A stretch of DNA of 64,000 nt from Marinobacter lipolyticus SM19 (GCF_000397065.2 NZ_KE007325.1:1-64000); one strand, 5' to 3'. Positions 7,611-17,498 are shown, counted from the first letter of the stretch. Numbers and translations: made by a program. The notes: generated by a model from the sequence alone, not told the origin.

Positions 7611-10244
7611 CTAGGCGACGGTTCCTGTGAATTTGTTGTCGTTCACACTCAGAGTGACTTTGGTCACCGGCTCCCTCGCCGCCAGCTTTTCCAACAACGC
7701 CAGCGATACCGGTGGCAACAACTCACCTTCGATGATCGACTCCAGCATCCTAGCGCCGTTCTCGCTTCGGGTTGCACGGCTGCGGATGGCTTCCACCAGG
7801 CCGTCTTCCAGCACCACTTCGGTGTGGTAGCGGCTTTTGATCTGGTCCGCTAGGCGCTCGAGTTTGTCGCCAACGATGCGGTTAAGGGTGTCTTCGCCCA
7901 GCGGCAGATAAGGCACCACTTCCATGCGGGCCAACAGCGCCGGTTTGAAGAAGTCGGCCAGTTCCGGATAGAGGGCTTCTTCGATTTTTTCCGGTTCTTC
8001 GGCATGGTTGACGATGGTCTGGTAGCCGAGGTTGGAGGTGAGGAAGAACACCACGTTTTTGCAGTCGATCGACCGGCCTTCGCCGTCGGCCAGTTCGCCT
8101 TTGTCGAAGGCCTGGTAGAACAGGTTGAGGACTTCCGGATGGGCTTTTTCGACTTCGTCGAGCAGCACCACGGAGTAGGGTTTCTGGCGGATGGCTTCGG
8201 TGAGGATACCGCCTTCGCCAAAGCCGACGTACCCGGGAGGTGAACCGATCAGGCGGGAGACGGTGTGTTTCTCCTGGTATTCGGACATGTTGATGGTGGT
8301 AAGGAACTGACGGCCGCCATAGAGCAGTTCGGACAGTTGCACCACGGTTTCGGTTTTGCCCACACCGCTGGGGCCAACCAGCAGGAACGCGCCCATGGGG
8401 CGGCCCGGGCGACGGAGGTCGGCGCGGGCGGTGAGCAGGTGCTGGTGCAGGCAGTCGATGGCGGTGTCCTGGCCTTTGATGTGTTCCTGCAGGTAGGCCG
8501 GCAAGTGGGTGATTTTTTCCAGTTCGTCGGTGGTCATGCGGTTGACCGGGATGCCGGTCCAGTCGGCGATGACTTCGGCCACCTGGCGGGCATCTACGCG
8601 GGCGTGGACGAGCGGTTCGTCGGCCTGCAGTTCCGCCAGTTCCTGTTCGATGGCGGCGGCTTCGCTTTTCAGGTCCGGGCGCTCTTCGTTGCTGGCTTCA
8701 GGCTGCTCATCCGTCCTTTCTTCCACAGTGTCGTCGCCGTTCAGCAGCTGTTCGCGGATGTCCACCAACTGGGTGACCAGATCCCGCTGGTCATTCCAGC
8801 TTTGTTCCAGCTCGGCCGCTTCTTCGTTCAGTGTGGCGATACGGGCATCCAGTTCGCTTTCGCGCTCGGCGTCCACGTTCTGGCCCAGGGTGTGTTCGCG
8901 GCTAAGCAGGTCCTGCTCCATGGAGAGCTGATGCAGTTCGCTGCGGACGTGGCTGAGCCGACGCGGTGGGGTGCTCAAATTCAGGCTGACCCGGGCGCAG
9001 GCGGTGTCCAGCACGTCGATGGCCTTGTCCGGTAACTGGCGGCCGGCGAGGTAGCGGGCGGACATTTCGGAAGCGGCTTTGAGGGCGCTGTCGGCGATCA
9101 GTACCCGGTGGGCCTTTTCATAGACGGTGCGCAGGCCACGGAGGATATGAACCGCCCGGGCGGGACTGGGTTCGTCCAGAGCCACCGGCTGGAAGCGGCG
9201 ACTGAGGGCCGGGTCTTTCTCGAAGTATTTCTTGTACTCTCGCCAGGTGGTCGCTGCGATGGTCCGCAGCTCGCCCCGAGCCAGGGCCGGTTTAAGCAGG
9301 TTGGCAGCATCGGAACCGCCTTCGCTGTTGCCGGCTCCAATCAGGGTATGGGCTTCGTCGATGAACAGGATGATCGGGGTGGCGGAGCCTTTCACCGCTT
9401 CGATCACGCCTTTCAGGCGTTTCTCGAATTCGCCTTTGACCGAGGCGCCGGCCTGCAGCGCGCCCATGTCGAGGGTCCACAGTTCCACGCCGGTCAGGCG
9501 CTCGGGCACATCGCCGTTAACGATGCGTAGGGCCAGGCCTTCTACCACGGCGCTTTTGCCAACACCGGCATCGCCCACCACGATGGGGTTGTTTTTGCGG
9601 CGACGGCAGAGGATGTCGATCATCTGGTCAATTTCCGCATCGCGGCACACCACCGGGTCCAGCTTCTCACCCCGAGCCAGCGCGGTGAAGTCGGTGGCGT
9701 AACGCTTGAGCGGGTCCATATCTGTCTCCGCCAGCGATGCCTTGCCATCGTCCTGTTCCAGTTCCGGCCGTTCGGCGGAGCCGGCGGTCATGGCATCGAA
9801 CTGACGACGCAGTTGTTCGCGGTTGATGTCCCGCAGTTGCTGGCTGACCCTCGGCATCAGGTAACGGTCCGCGTTCAGCAGCAGGGCGAGGAAAATGGCG
9901 CCGGAACGCAATTCCCGATGGCCCAGTTCGGTAGAGGCCAGCAACCAGGCGTCCTGCAGTAAGTCCACCAGCAGCGGCGAAAACGATGGATACGGCTCGG
10001 CGGTCTGGGGCTCACCATTGAGGCTGTCGCCCACCAGGGGCTGAAATTCCTGGTGGTTGATGCCGGTGTACTCCAGAATCTGGCGTACATCGGAGAACGG
10101 CGTCTCCAGCAGCTTGAACAGCAGGTGGGCCGGAGTGATTTCCGCACCCTGGCGGCTGATACAAAGGGCCGCGGAGGATTCCAGTCCCTGGCGGCAAATA
10201 TCGTTGAGGCGCCCGATCAGCGCCGGCAGTTCTACCCGAATCAC
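7611..10244 (-). CDS. tssH: T6SS AAA+ ATPase TssH (ClpV)
   Basis: ClpV disassembles contracted TssB/TssC sheaths using ATP so that subunits can be reused. An N-terminal Clp repeat region is followed by two AAA+ modules: Walker A GDAGVGKS at 224-231 and GPSGVGKT near residue 620, with a middle coiled region rich in Glu at about 440-540. I choose a GTG start at 10244 (VIRVELPALIGRLN), the usual N-terminus of the family, with AAGGAC 7 nt upstream. The frame is open to an ATG at 10289, which would overlap tssL. The result is 877 residues, the expected size. Confidence 0.95.
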   Translation of the reverse strand: MIRVELPALIGRLNDICRQGLESSAALCISRQGAEITPAHLLFKLLETPFSDVRQILEYTGINHQEFQPLVGDSLNGEPQTAEPYPSFSPLLVDLLQDAWLLASTELGHRELRSGAIFLALLLNADRYLMPRVSQQLRDINREQLRRQFDAMTAGSAERPELEQDDGKASLAETDMDPLKRYATDFTALARGEKLDPVVCRDAEIDQMIDILCRRRKNNPIVVGDAGVGKSAVVEGLALRIVNGDVPERLTGVELWTLDMGALQAGASVKGEFEKRLKGVIEAVKGSATPIILFIDEAHTLIGAGNSEGGSDAANLLKPALARGELRTIAATTWREYKKYFEKDPALSRRFQPVALDEPSPARAVHILRGLRTVYEKAHRVLIADSALKAASEMSARYLAGRQLPDKAIDVLDTACARVSLNLSTPPRRLSHVRSELHQLSMEQDLLSREHTLGQNVDAERESELDARIATLNEEAAELEQSWNDQRDLVTQLVDIREQLLNGDDTVEERTDEQPEASNEERPDLKSEAAAIEQELAELQADEPLVHARVDARQVAEVIADWTGIPVNRMTTDELEKITHLPAYLQEHIKGQDTAIDCLHQHLLTARADLRRPGRPMGAFLLVGPSGVGKTETVVQLSELLYGGRQFLTTINMSEYQEKHTVSRLIGSPPGYVGFGEGGILTEAIRQKPYSVVLLDEVEKAHPEVLNLFYQAFDKGELADGEGRSIDCKNVVFFLTSNLGYQTIVNHAEEPEKIEEALYPELADFFKPALLARMEVVPYLPLGEDTLNRIVGDKLERLADQIKSRYHTEVVLEDGLVEAIRSRATRSENGARMLESIIEGELLPPVSLALLEKLAAREPVTKVTLSVNDNKFTGTVA

Positions 10245-10254
10245 AGTGATGTCC

Positions 10255-11082
10255 TTATTTCGGTAGTTGTTCCAGTACGCTGAGCACATCCCTGATGCGT
10301 TCGTTCAGCGCCGTATTGTAGAGAGAATAAATGCCCGCCATGGCCAGCACGAACAGGCCACCAATCCCCCAGATCGGCAAGCCGCTGCGCAGGCGGTTGC
10401 GGGTTGGGGGCACGTTGGTCAGGGCATCGGCCAGTAGCGGCGCCTGATCGTCATCCCGCAGGCTTTTCAGCTGCTCGTGGAGACCACGGATGATGTCCTC
10501 GTATTCCTGACGACCATTGGTCATGACCTTGTATCGACCCTCAAACCCCAGGCACAGGCACAGGTAGATAAATGCCAGCATGTCCCGGTAACGCGCCGGT
10601 TCCTGCTCCATGCGAGAGAGAATGGCGAAGACCTTTTCACCACCCCAGGTCTCGTTGTGGAACCGGGACAGCAGGGAATGCTGGGACCACACACTGTGTG
10701 CCCCCCAGTCCGTGCCCAGCACCGCCTCATCGATAAAGGCGCAAAGCACGTAGCGATAAGCCACCACCGTCGGACGCTCATAGCCCTGCTCCACCAGCTC
10801 ACGGTCGATGGCAGCCACTTCGTCCACCACCTGCCGGTATAGCGTCTCCACTTCCCGGAAATCCGCCAGCCGCCGTACCCGGATGACCAGGCCCAGCAGC
10901 GGCGTGGCGGCATCGATCAGACGATTGTCCTCCAGGCCACGAAGCTGAAATTGCTCGTTGGCAAATCCCTGGCTGACGGCGCGACCATTGTCGCTACCGT
11001 CCGCAAACATCAGGTCACTGAACGCACTGCCATTGGTTTCCATGTTGCCATTGGGTGAATCCATCACCGGTGCATTTGCCAT
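10255..11082 (-). CDS. tssL: type VI secretion membrane protein TssL (DotU)
   Basis: TssL is the DotU-like inner-membrane partner of TssM and contacts the baseplate through its cytoplasmic hook-shaped domain. The DotU domain spans about residues 45-225 and a single C-terminal membrane segment lies near 243-262 (LPIWGIGGLFVLAMAGIYSL). The protein ends soon afterwards, so this is the short form without the OmpA-like peptidoglycan-binding extension of some TssL proteins. Three bases separate it from tssK and 10 from the GTG of tssH. Confidence 0.95.
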   Translation of the reverse strand: MANAPVMDSPNGNMETNGSAFSDLMFADGSDNGRAVSQGFANEQFQLRGLEDNRLIDAATPLLGLVIRVRRLADFREVETLYRQVVDEVAAIDRELVEQGYERPTVVAYRYVLCAFIDEAVLGTDWGAHSVWSQHSLLSRFHNETWGGEKVFAILSRMEQEPARYRDMLAFIYLCLCLGFEGRYKVMTNGRQEYEDIIRGLHEQLKSLRDDDQAPLLADALTNVPPTRNRLRSGLPIWGIGGLFVLAMAGIYSLYNTALNERIRDVLSVLEQLPK

Positions 11083-11085
11083 GAT

Positions 11086-12420
11086 TTAGCTCCTGATTGC
11101 CCAGAACTGCATTTCCATACCCGGGAAGCTGCCGGCCACGTGGAAGGCGAAACCGCTGGCGTTGTCGAGCATCTGCCAGGCCTGGCTCTGGTCGTCCAGA
11201 CGGAAATACACAAAACCGGCGTGGTAAGGCAGTTGACGCGGCGCCACCGGCAGGGCTGATAGCGGGATGCCCGGCAACTGCAGGCTGATCAGATCGCGGA
11301 TCTTCTCCACCGATGCCACCTTGCACTGTTGGGTGAACTGCTTGCGCAGATCGTCCAGGGGCATGTCCGCTTTCACCGCAAGGATGAACTCCGCACTGTC
11401 GAGTAACTGGGCATCCTGAAGCGGCGCTACCGTCAGGCCGTACTGCCGCTCCTGCAACTGGATTGCCAGCGCCCGTGGCTCCAGTACGGTGCTCAGGGAC
11501 TGCCTAAGTACCTGCATCAGCGGCGTGAACGACGCTTCCGGCAGATCATGATCGTAGGGCGTGTGTTCCCGGGGCAGTCGGTTTTCATCGGTGAAGGTCA
11601 CCAGCTCTCCGCACAGTTCCAACAAGGCCTCGTAAAGACGCTCGGGGTGGAGCTGTCGAAGCCGTGCCAGATGCATGAAGCGCGGGTGGGCCCGGTTGAG
11701 CATCTGCAACAGCATGAAATCCGCCACATCGGCGACGCCACCTTGCCCCGGTGCACCCACCCGTTCGGCAATATTCCTCGCCCGCTCCTTCATCAGTCCG
11801 GCCATCTCGCCGACAAAACGCTGCAGCCGCGGGGCTGCACGCACACTGAGCATGGTGGGCATGAAGTTGGGGTCCATCACCAGGCTGCCGTCTGGACGCT
11901 TCTCCAGGATCCGGCCAATAGCCAGGGCCGCGTAGGCGCTGCGGTCCTCATGCTCCAGCATCAGGCGTGGTGCCACCCGGGCCACATCAATGGCGTGAGC
12001 GTCTCCGTCAATGGAGTGCAGGTCCCGGACTTCCTCGGCGTGGGCGCGAAACCGACCCGAAACAGGTGCGTCCGGCCATTCCACTTCCGCCAGCGAATCG
12101 CTGCTCAGGGGTAATGCCAGAAAAACCACCTGGTTGGCCACCGAGGCATCAGTGATTTCCAGTGGCTCGGGCATCACATCATCCTGTGGCAGGCTAAAGC
12201 GGGTTCCGTCCGGGAAGACCCCGCTGGCATGCACCAGGCCGATGCGTCCAAAGCTCAGGTATTCTGCATTCAGCTCCAGATCGCCAAAGCCGTACAGGTA
12301 ATCCGAAATCGCCAGGGCCCGTTCGTTGATCTGGTGTTCCAGGTACCGTTGTTGTTGCTGGAAGTGCTGCGGCTTGATGAACAACCCATCACTCCAGACC
12401 ACTCGATTCGTGACAGCCAT
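11086..12420 (-). CDS. tssK: type VI baseplate protein TssK
   Basis: TssK forms the trimeric adaptor that links the baseplate wedge (TssE/F/G) to the TssJLM membrane complex. The 444-residue length and the N-terminal sequence VVWSDGLFIKPQHFQQQQRY, with its conserved W-x-E/D-G-x-x-x-x-P-Q-H-F pattern, are diagnostic. The start overlaps the tssJ stop by one base, so the two are probably translationally coupled. The gene lies between tssJ and tssL, the common tssJKL order. Confidence 0.97.
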   Translation of the reverse strand: MAVTNRVVWSDGLFIKPQHFQQQQRYLEHQINERALAISDYLYGFGDLELNAEYLSFGRIGLVHASGVFPDGTRFSLPQDDVMPEPLEITDASVANQVVFLALPLSSDSLAEVEWPDAPVSGRFRAHAEEVRDLHSIDGDAHAIDVARVAPRLMLEHEDRSAYAALAIGRILEKRPDGSLVMDPNFMPTMLSVRAAPRLQRFVGEMAGLMKERARNIAERVGAPGQGGVADVADFMLLQMLNRAHPRFMHLARLRQLHPERLYEALLELCGELVTFTDENRLPREHTPYDHDLPEASFTPLMQVLRQSLSTVLEPRALAIQLQERQYGLTVAPLQDAQLLDSAEFILAVKADMPLDDLRKQFTQQCKVASVEKIRDLISLQLPGIPLSALPVAPRQLPYHAGFVYFRLDDQSQAWQMLDNASGFAFHVAGSFPGMEMQFWAIRS

Positions 12421-12953
12421 CAGGATTCATCCGATCTTCTGAGTTGAACTTCCCGCTCGCGCAGGTTGACCAGCAGGTGATAGCGACCACCAATGGGATC
12501 CACTTTCACCACTTTCTTCCACTGGGACAGGTTGGGATAGGCATAGAACGCAATGATGCCGATAAAACGAGTGTCCTCGCTGATCTCGAAGGGTTCGACA
12601 AAGCGAAACTGCCCCGGCACCAGAGAGTAGTCATCATGGTCGATATAGTTCTGGCCAAGAGAGTCCTCCAGATCACTCAGCAGCTGGTCGAAATCCCCGG
12701 CCATCAGCATGGAGCTGTCCCGCATTTCTATCACCTGGAAAGCAATCGGAGTGGGCGCCAGCGATTCGTTCGGATTCACGCCCGGCTCTGCCAGCATGGT
12801 GAGATCCACGCGGCTGGGCAGATCCTCCGGATACCCCACGGGAATATCCGGATCCCACAGCACCTTGGCGGTTTTCGAGACCGCGTTGTAGGGCGTGCTG
12901 CAGCCCACCATCGCAAAGACAACGGCCAGTAATATCCCTTTACTGTATTTCAC
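12420..12953 (-). CDS. tssJ: type VI outer-membrane lipoprotein TssJ (SciN/VasD)
   Basis: A 177-residue lipoprotein with a short signal peptide and lipobox ending at Cys18 (FAMVGC). TssJ is anchored in the outer membrane and binds the periplasmic end of TssM. The mature part has the expected transthyretin-like beta-sandwich length, including a VDLTMLAEPGVNPNES segment where family members hold the loop that contacts TssM. It overlaps the FHA gene upstream by 4 bp (ATGA) and tssK downstream by 1 bp. Confidence 0.93.
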   Translation of the reverse strand: MKYSKGILLAVVFAMVGCSTPYNAVSKTAKVLWDPDIPVGYPEDLPSRVDLTMLAEPGVNPNESLAPTPIAFQVIEMRDSSMLMAGDFDQLLSDLEDSLGQNYIDHDDYSLVPGQFRFVEPFEISEDTRFIGIIAFYAYPNLSQWKKVVKVDPIGGRYHLLVNLREREVQLRRSDES

Positions 12954-14152
12954 GACAGATTCTCCCTCTGTAGTTGACGCAAGTGCTGGTCGTAAGCCTG
13001 CTCGAACACCTCCTGAAAGAGACGCTCGAAGCCCTGCTGACGACTGGATTTCAGTTCACGGTAATAATGCTGGTACATGTCCCAGGCCCAGCGCCCCTCG
13101 TCTTCATGCTGCTGTAACCCGCGACGGTAACCGTGAAAACGGCGCAACAAGGCCTCCGGGGAAAAGGCATGTAGAATGGCATCCAACGCTTCGCGGATAG
13201 CCTCGCTGGTCGCAACCTGGTGGTGACGCAGGCTTTCCAGGCTCTCGCTCACTGCCGCGGGTGCAGACAGGTGAACAGGGCTGCGCTGGTTGGCAAACAG
13301 GGTCTGGATCGACTCCTCGTAGCTCTGGCCCAGGCGCAGCGGATTGTCCTCGATGGGCTGCAGCCGGGTACGCAGCGCCTGATGGCGACTGTCCTCGCCC
13401 TTGTGAAGTGCCAGCAGGCCCTCCACCGTGGCTTTCAGCGTCTGCCCGGCCTCTTCCAGGAACAGCCGCATCTCGTCGCTGTCAGCAAAGTCCAGCTCGG
13501 ACTCCATGCCCTTGAGCAGTGGTGCGCCGCTGATGTGCTGGCGACTGTGGTCGTCAGATTTCTGCCGGGTTTTACGGGGTCGTTGTCCTGACATGCTGAC
13601 CTGATCTCCTTGTCTGACCGGCAGTCCGACCGCGACATCACGATGTTCCCGATACTCATCGCTGACCTCGCCTTCGGCGGCAAACCACTCGGGTTTACTC
13701 GCCATAAGATCCGTTGCCAGCTCACTGCCCTCACCTCTAACCAGCCGGCTTTCTTCGACATTGACCAGGGTATGGTCAGCATCGCTTTCTTCCGGCATTG
13801 AGCTGGAGCCGGGTTGAGGTCCACGGACCAGCTCAGCACGGATCTCGTAACGACCAATGGTTATGGTGTCACCGCTTTTCAGTCGCGCACGACGACCACG
13901 ACCGATGGGTTGGCTGGCGCTGTTGACATAGGTGCAACCACTGCGATCAATGAGGCAGAAGTCACCGTCGATAAATCGCACTTCGGCGTGTCCCGCCATG
14001 GCTCCGGTGCGATGGGACGACAGTTTCCAGGTATCGTTCTCCGCCGTACCAATGGAACCTCCCGCCATGGTGAATACATGCTCTGGCAGCAAGCCGCTGC
14101 CGACAGTAGTGGGATTGCTGATTTTCAGTGTCAGTGACTGACGTTCGTCCAT
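12950..14152 (-). CDS. tagH: T6SS-associated FHA-domain protein (TagH/ImpI-like)
   Basis: A 400-residue protein with an N-terminal forkhead-associated domain at about residues 10-100, containing the usual blocks (SSHRTGAMAGHAEV, FIDGDFCLIDRSG and T-Y-V-N-S). FHA domains bind phosphothreonine. In several T6SS an FHA protein is the target of the kinase PpkA and the phosphatase PppA, but neither gene lies in this window. The low-complexity middle is followed by a conserved C-terminal helical domain from about residue 215, typical of this T6SS family. It overlaps tssJ by 4 bp and lies 22 bp after tssG. Confidence 0.88.
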   Translation of the reverse strand: MDERQSLTLKISNPTTVGSGLLPEHVFTMAGGSIGTAENDTWKLSSHRTGAMAGHAEVRFIDGDFCLIDRSGCTYVNSASQPIGRGRRARLKSGDTITIGRYEIRAELVRGPQPGSSSMPEESDADHTLVNVEESRLVRGEGSELATDLMASKPEWFAAEGEVSDEYREHRDVAVGLPVRQGDQVSMSGQRPRKTRQKSDDHSRQHISGAPLLKGMESELDFADSDEMRLFLEEAGQTLKATVEGLLALHKGEDSRHQALRTRLQPIEDNPLRLGQSYEESIQTLFANQRSPVHLSAPAAVSESLESLRHHQVATSEAIREALDAILHAFSPEALLRRFHGYRRGLQQHEDEGRWAWDMYQHYYRELKSSRQQGFERLFQEVFEQAYDQHLRQLQRENLS

Positions 14153-14174
14153 GTCCGATTTCCTTGTCGTTGTC

Positions 14175-15191
14175 TCAGCGGCGAATCTGGAGTCGCACAG
14201 CGGGTAACGTGCGTGCCTTGTCCGGCGTCAGAAACGAATTCCAGCCCAGCCGTACTTCCGCCCCCGTTTGCATTGGCTTTACATCTTTCGGCCGCATCTG
14301 CAGTTCCAGGTCGTAAGCCAGTTGCTCCCGCGTGGTGAATTCGACCAGCTTCAACAGCCGCTGGTGATCCTTGCCGTTGGGCAGGAAGTCGGCAAAGCGC
14401 TGACGATCCAGGTTGCGGACACGCAGAATGAATTTGCCACTGCGATCACGGATGCCGTTACCCACCAGTGTGTCGTGCCCCAGGGTTGCGTTCGCCAGCC
14501 CCACCTGGGTTTGCTGATCGTCGGGGATGGCCACACGGCGTAACACCCACTGCTCGATACTGACGTCATCCAGATCAAAACAGTGGGCAACAATGCCACT
14601 GACCACTTCCGGAGAACGACTGCGACCCGCCATCAATCCGGCGTAGGCCAGCATCTTCGACCAGTTCACCGGTGTCGCGTCTCTTAAGCGACTGTCACCC
14701 AGGCCCACCAGGGCGAAAATATGATCGGAAAAACCGTCCGACGCCCCGGGCCGGAAGCGCACGTAATACCGATACTTGCGCCAGGCCCGATGAAACAGGG
14801 TCACCAGCCGGTGATTGAAAAAGTCCAGGAAGTGACGACGAATTCCCAGCTCCTGCCCCGCCTCCCAGGCCAGATCCTCCAGGTAGTAACCAGGCAATGG
14901 CGACTGCGATCCGTGCAGTCCCAGGAAACTGACTTCCATCTGATAGGGCGCATGCTCGTGCTCCGGAGAGAACGCCTGCACCACATCACTGCCCGGGAAC
15001 CCCAACCCGGCCGATGCCGAAAAGCGGATACGCTCACGCCGGGGCTGGTCGTCCTGGGACCGCTCCAGGTCATCCCCATGATGCCGGTGAATCAGATCCA
15101 CCAATTGAAAGAAACTGTAGCGCCGTGCATTGCCCAGAACCGGCTGCAGCTCGGCTACATCAGCGGCTGCTGACCTTGCTGTAACGTCCAT
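14175..15191 (-). CDS. tssG: type VI baseplate protein TssG
   Basis: TssG, with TssF, TssE and TssK, builds the baseplate wedge from which tube and sheath assemble. The 338-residue length and N-terminal sequence YSFFQLVDLIHR fit the family (F-x-Q-x-V-x-L-L), as does a conserved FFNHRLVTLFHRAW segment near residue 125. Its start lies 37 bp inside the 3' end of tssF, an overlap common for this pair and consistent with coupled translation. Confidence 0.95.
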   Translation of the reverse strand: MDVTARSAAADVAELQPVLGNARRYSFFQLVDLIHRHHGDDLERSQDDQPRRERIRFSASAGLGFPGSDVVQAFSPEHEHAPYQMEVSFLGLHGSQSPLPGYYLEDLAWEAGQELGIRRHFLDFFNHRLVTLFHRAWRKYRYYVRFRPGASDGFSDHIFALVGLGDSRLRDATPVNWSKMLAYAGLMAGRSRSPEVVSGIVAHCFDLDDVSIEQWVLRRVAIPDDQQTQVGLANATLGHDTLVGNGIRDRSGKFILRVRNLDRQRFADFLPNGKDHQRLLKLVEFTTREQLAYDLELQMRPKDVKPMQTGAEVRLGWNSFLTPDKARTLPAVRLQIRR

Positions 15192-16927
15192 GTGTACCGT
15201 TCCTGATTGTCTGTATTCACCACTTCCAGTTGGTGAAAGGCGTTAATGCTCGCGTATAGCGCAAAAAACTGGCTCAGAACCGTACCAAACAGGTACAGGT
15301 CACCTTCCGAGGCAAACGCTGTCTGGTCCAGTTTCAGTACCGACCGAATCCCCCGCACCGGCAAGCCCCGCACCATGCGATCCACCGGGGAGGTTTCGAT
15401 GCCCGCAATGCCGGCCAGCCGCTTCTGGGACACCCGCTCGGCCTGGCGATCCACCAGCGCGCGGAAGTCATACACCCGCAGCACCGTGCGCAGGGCATCC
15501 ACATCCAGCATGGACAGGTAGTTCAGTGACAGGTTGGAAATCAGTGTCCACAGCAAACTGCCATCCAGCGTCGGCCGCAGGGTGGCGGTTGGCCGGGTAA
15601 TGTTGCTGAAGGTGGCGAAGGCCGGCGTGCTCTCCGTCGCCATGCAGATTTCCCCCACCGCCAGCTGGCTCGGCAACTGGCGGTTGGTGCAGGTCAGGGT
15701 CAGGGAAATCGCTTCCTGCCGGCTCATGCATTCGGACTCATCGCCCCGCACAAACGACATGTAATGATCGAAGCCATCACCGCGGACACTGTCCCGCGCC
15801 CGCACCCGGTAATACAGCGCGGTGCGGCCACGATCCCGCTCCACTTCGTGCTGAAAGCTCTCGAATGCGGTGTATATACGCGGCTCGCCACGTCCGGAGC
15901 GGCCTTCCAGCCAGCCCTCCACCTGCTCAATGCTGAAGACTTCGTAGTGGTCCGGCGACCGGCTCGATGGTGAAACCCGGTATTCCGTCTGCCGCCCGTT
16001 GAGATCCACCGGCTCAGCTTCGTGGCTGAACAGGTTCACTGCCGGCGTGCAGTACAGCTGGAAATTTTCTTCCCGCACTTTGGCGTCCGGCGGCAGGATG
16101 CGGCTGAAATGAAATCGCAGGCTGATCTCGTCCGCCTGCACCGCCGGTAACCGCTGACGCAGTCCGTGAATATCCACAAAGCGGAAGGCCTCGGGGAAAC
16201 TCAGGTATTCCTGCAGAATCCGGTAACCGGAGTAGGCATTCTTGGGATACGGCAATAACGCTTCGTCATTCCCGAACCCAACTGGCTGCAACATGGTCGC
16301 GGGCAGGCGATATACCGACTCCCCCACAACCAGTTCAATCCGTTCCAGGTAATGGTTCAGCCACAGGTACAGGGTTTCCGCGATATGGCTCTCGCCGCCC
16401 AGGTAGAACCGCAGGCTGTCCATACCCAGGGATGACAGTGGCTGATCCGTATGTAACGCCAGATCCACGGTCACGGACGACACTTCCCGGGAATGCTCGG
16501 CATGGGCGTTTGCTACGCTGACCGGAAACACGTCCACTGCCCGGCAGGTTCGGAACCGGCATTGGGTCTGGCGTGTGGCATCGCCCAGCGGCCGGCTTTT
16601 GATCTCTGTATGCCGGTCTACCCGCTGGCGTTCGCTGATGGCATGCAACTGCGGATCAAACCGCATGATGGTGCAACTGGGCACGGGCCGCAGGTAGTTC
16701 GGCCACAGCATGTTCAGCAGCGAATGGGTGATTTCCGGAAACTCGTCCTCGACTTTTTCGCGGAGTTTTCCGGTGAGAAAGGCAAAGCCCTCCAGCAGCC
16801 GTTCAACATCCGGATCGGTGCTCTGCTCCGACAGAAACCGTGTCAGCTGCGGATGGGCGTCCGCGAATTCCCGGCCCTGGAGCCTGAGAAAACTCAACTC
16901 GTCCCTGTAGAATCGGTTCAACTTCAT
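15155..16927 (-). CDS. tssF: type VI baseplate protein TssF
   Basis: TssF forms the core of the baseplate wedge together with TssG. Its N-terminus MKLNRFYRDELSFLRLQG matches the conserved family start (Y-x-x-E-L-x-x-L-R), which fixes the ATG at 16927 and gives 590 residues. The reading frame stays open upstream to 17005, but those codons (MSERSEFFFPEE) come from a dispersed repeat between tssE and tssF and should not be annotated as protein. Confidence 0.95.
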   Translation of the reverse strand: MKLNRFYRDELSFLRLQGREFADAHPQLTRFLSEQSTDPDVERLLEGFAFLTGKLREKVEDEFPEITHSLLNMLWPNYLRPVPSCTIMRFDPQLHAISERQRVDRHTEIKSRPLGDATRQTQCRFRTCRAVDVFPVSVANAHAEHSREVSSVTVDLALHTDQPLSSLGMDSLRFYLGGESHIAETLYLWLNHYLERIELVVGESVYRLPATMLQPVGFGNDEALLPYPKNAYSGYRILQEYLSFPEAFRFVDIHGLRQRLPAVQADEISLRFHFSRILPPDAKVREENFQLYCTPAVNLFSHEAEPVDLNGRQTEYRVSPSSRSPDHYEVFSIEQVEGWLEGRSGRGEPRIYTAFESFQHEVERDRGRTALYYRVRARDSVRGDGFDHYMSFVRGDESECMSRQEAISLTLTCTNRQLPSQLAVGEICMATESTPAFATFSNITRPTATLRPTLDGSLLWTLISNLSLNYLSMLDVDALRTVLRVYDFRALVDRQAERVSQKRLAGIAGIETSPVDRMVRGLPVRGIRSVLKLDQTAFASEGDLYLFGTVLSQFFALYASINAFHQLEVVNTDNQERYTWTLQQGQQPLM

Positions 16928-16946
16928 AACTACTGCACCAGTCTGG

Positions 16947-17043
16947 GTCCGAAGGGAAGGGGGATGCTTTTCTTCCGGGAAAAAGAACTCGCTGCGCTCA
17001 GACACCTTTATACCCGCCAGAAAAGCATCCCCCTCCCCCTCTC
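16947..17043. repeat. dispersed inverted-repeat element, family B copy 1
   Basis: An element of about 97 bp between tssE and tssF. AGGGGGATGCTTTTCT at 16958-16973 is the exact complement of 17019-17034. The centre contains GAACTCGCTGCGCTCAGACA followed by CCTTTATACCCGCC. A clearly related copy lies in opposite orientation at 31593-31684, beside the desaturase gene. The element interrupts an operon that is otherwise tightly packed. It reads in frame with tssF for about 20 codons, which can mislead start prediction. Confidence 0.85.
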
Positions 17044-17054
17044 ATCCTTGCCCG

Positions 17055-17495
17055 CTACATCACTCGATAGTAGCGCTTGTCATCCAATAACAAGTCGATA
17101 GTCGTCTTATCGTCTTCCGAACCAACGCGAAGGTAGACCGTCACCTGAAACCGCAACTGCAAGGGGTCTGGCCCCTGCGGCAGGTTAACGACATCCACGC
17201 GCTTCACCCTGGGTTCAAACTTCTCAATGCACTGTCGGATCGCGCCGCGGATCTGAACGCTCAAATCGTGAGTGCCGAGCGTGGCGTCATTGAAATCCAG
17301 CAACCCCAGATCCGGCACGCTGGCGCTGTTGCCCGGGTGGGCATTCAGCAGGCGAACCAGGTGGCGCTTGATGGATTCAACAACGTGGGTGATTTCGCCC
17401 ATGCTCTGACCAGCCGGCGCAGCTGCCTGTTCCAATCGTTCGAACAGGCTGCCGCTGCTGGCCTGCGATCCGTCGCTGGCCGGGTGATTGAACAC
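17055..17495 (-). CDS. tssE: type VI baseplate protein TssE (gp25-like)
   Basis: A 146-residue protein of the phage T4 gp25 family, which nucleates sheath assembly at the baseplate. The gp25/GpW core is visible: VVESIKRHLVRLLNAHPG, the stretch LPDLGLLDFND-like, then RGAIRQCIEKFEPRVKRVDV with the conserved E-P-R motif. It starts 3 bp after the tssC stop. The repeat element between it and tssF is the one unusual gap in this part of the operon. Confidence 0.95.
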   Translation of the reverse strand: MFNHPASDGSQASSGSLFERLEQAAAPAGQSMGEITHVVESIKRHLVRLLNAHPGNSASVPDLGLLDFNDATLGTHDLSVQIRGAIRQCIEKFEPRVKRVDVVNLPQGPDPLQLRFQVTVYLRVGSEDDKTTIDLLLDDKRYYRVM

Positions 17496-17498
17496 GGA

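Noticed and set aside
16928..17005. Longer TssF N-terminus
   Set aside because: The extra codons are the family B repeat, and the conserved TssF start is at 16927.
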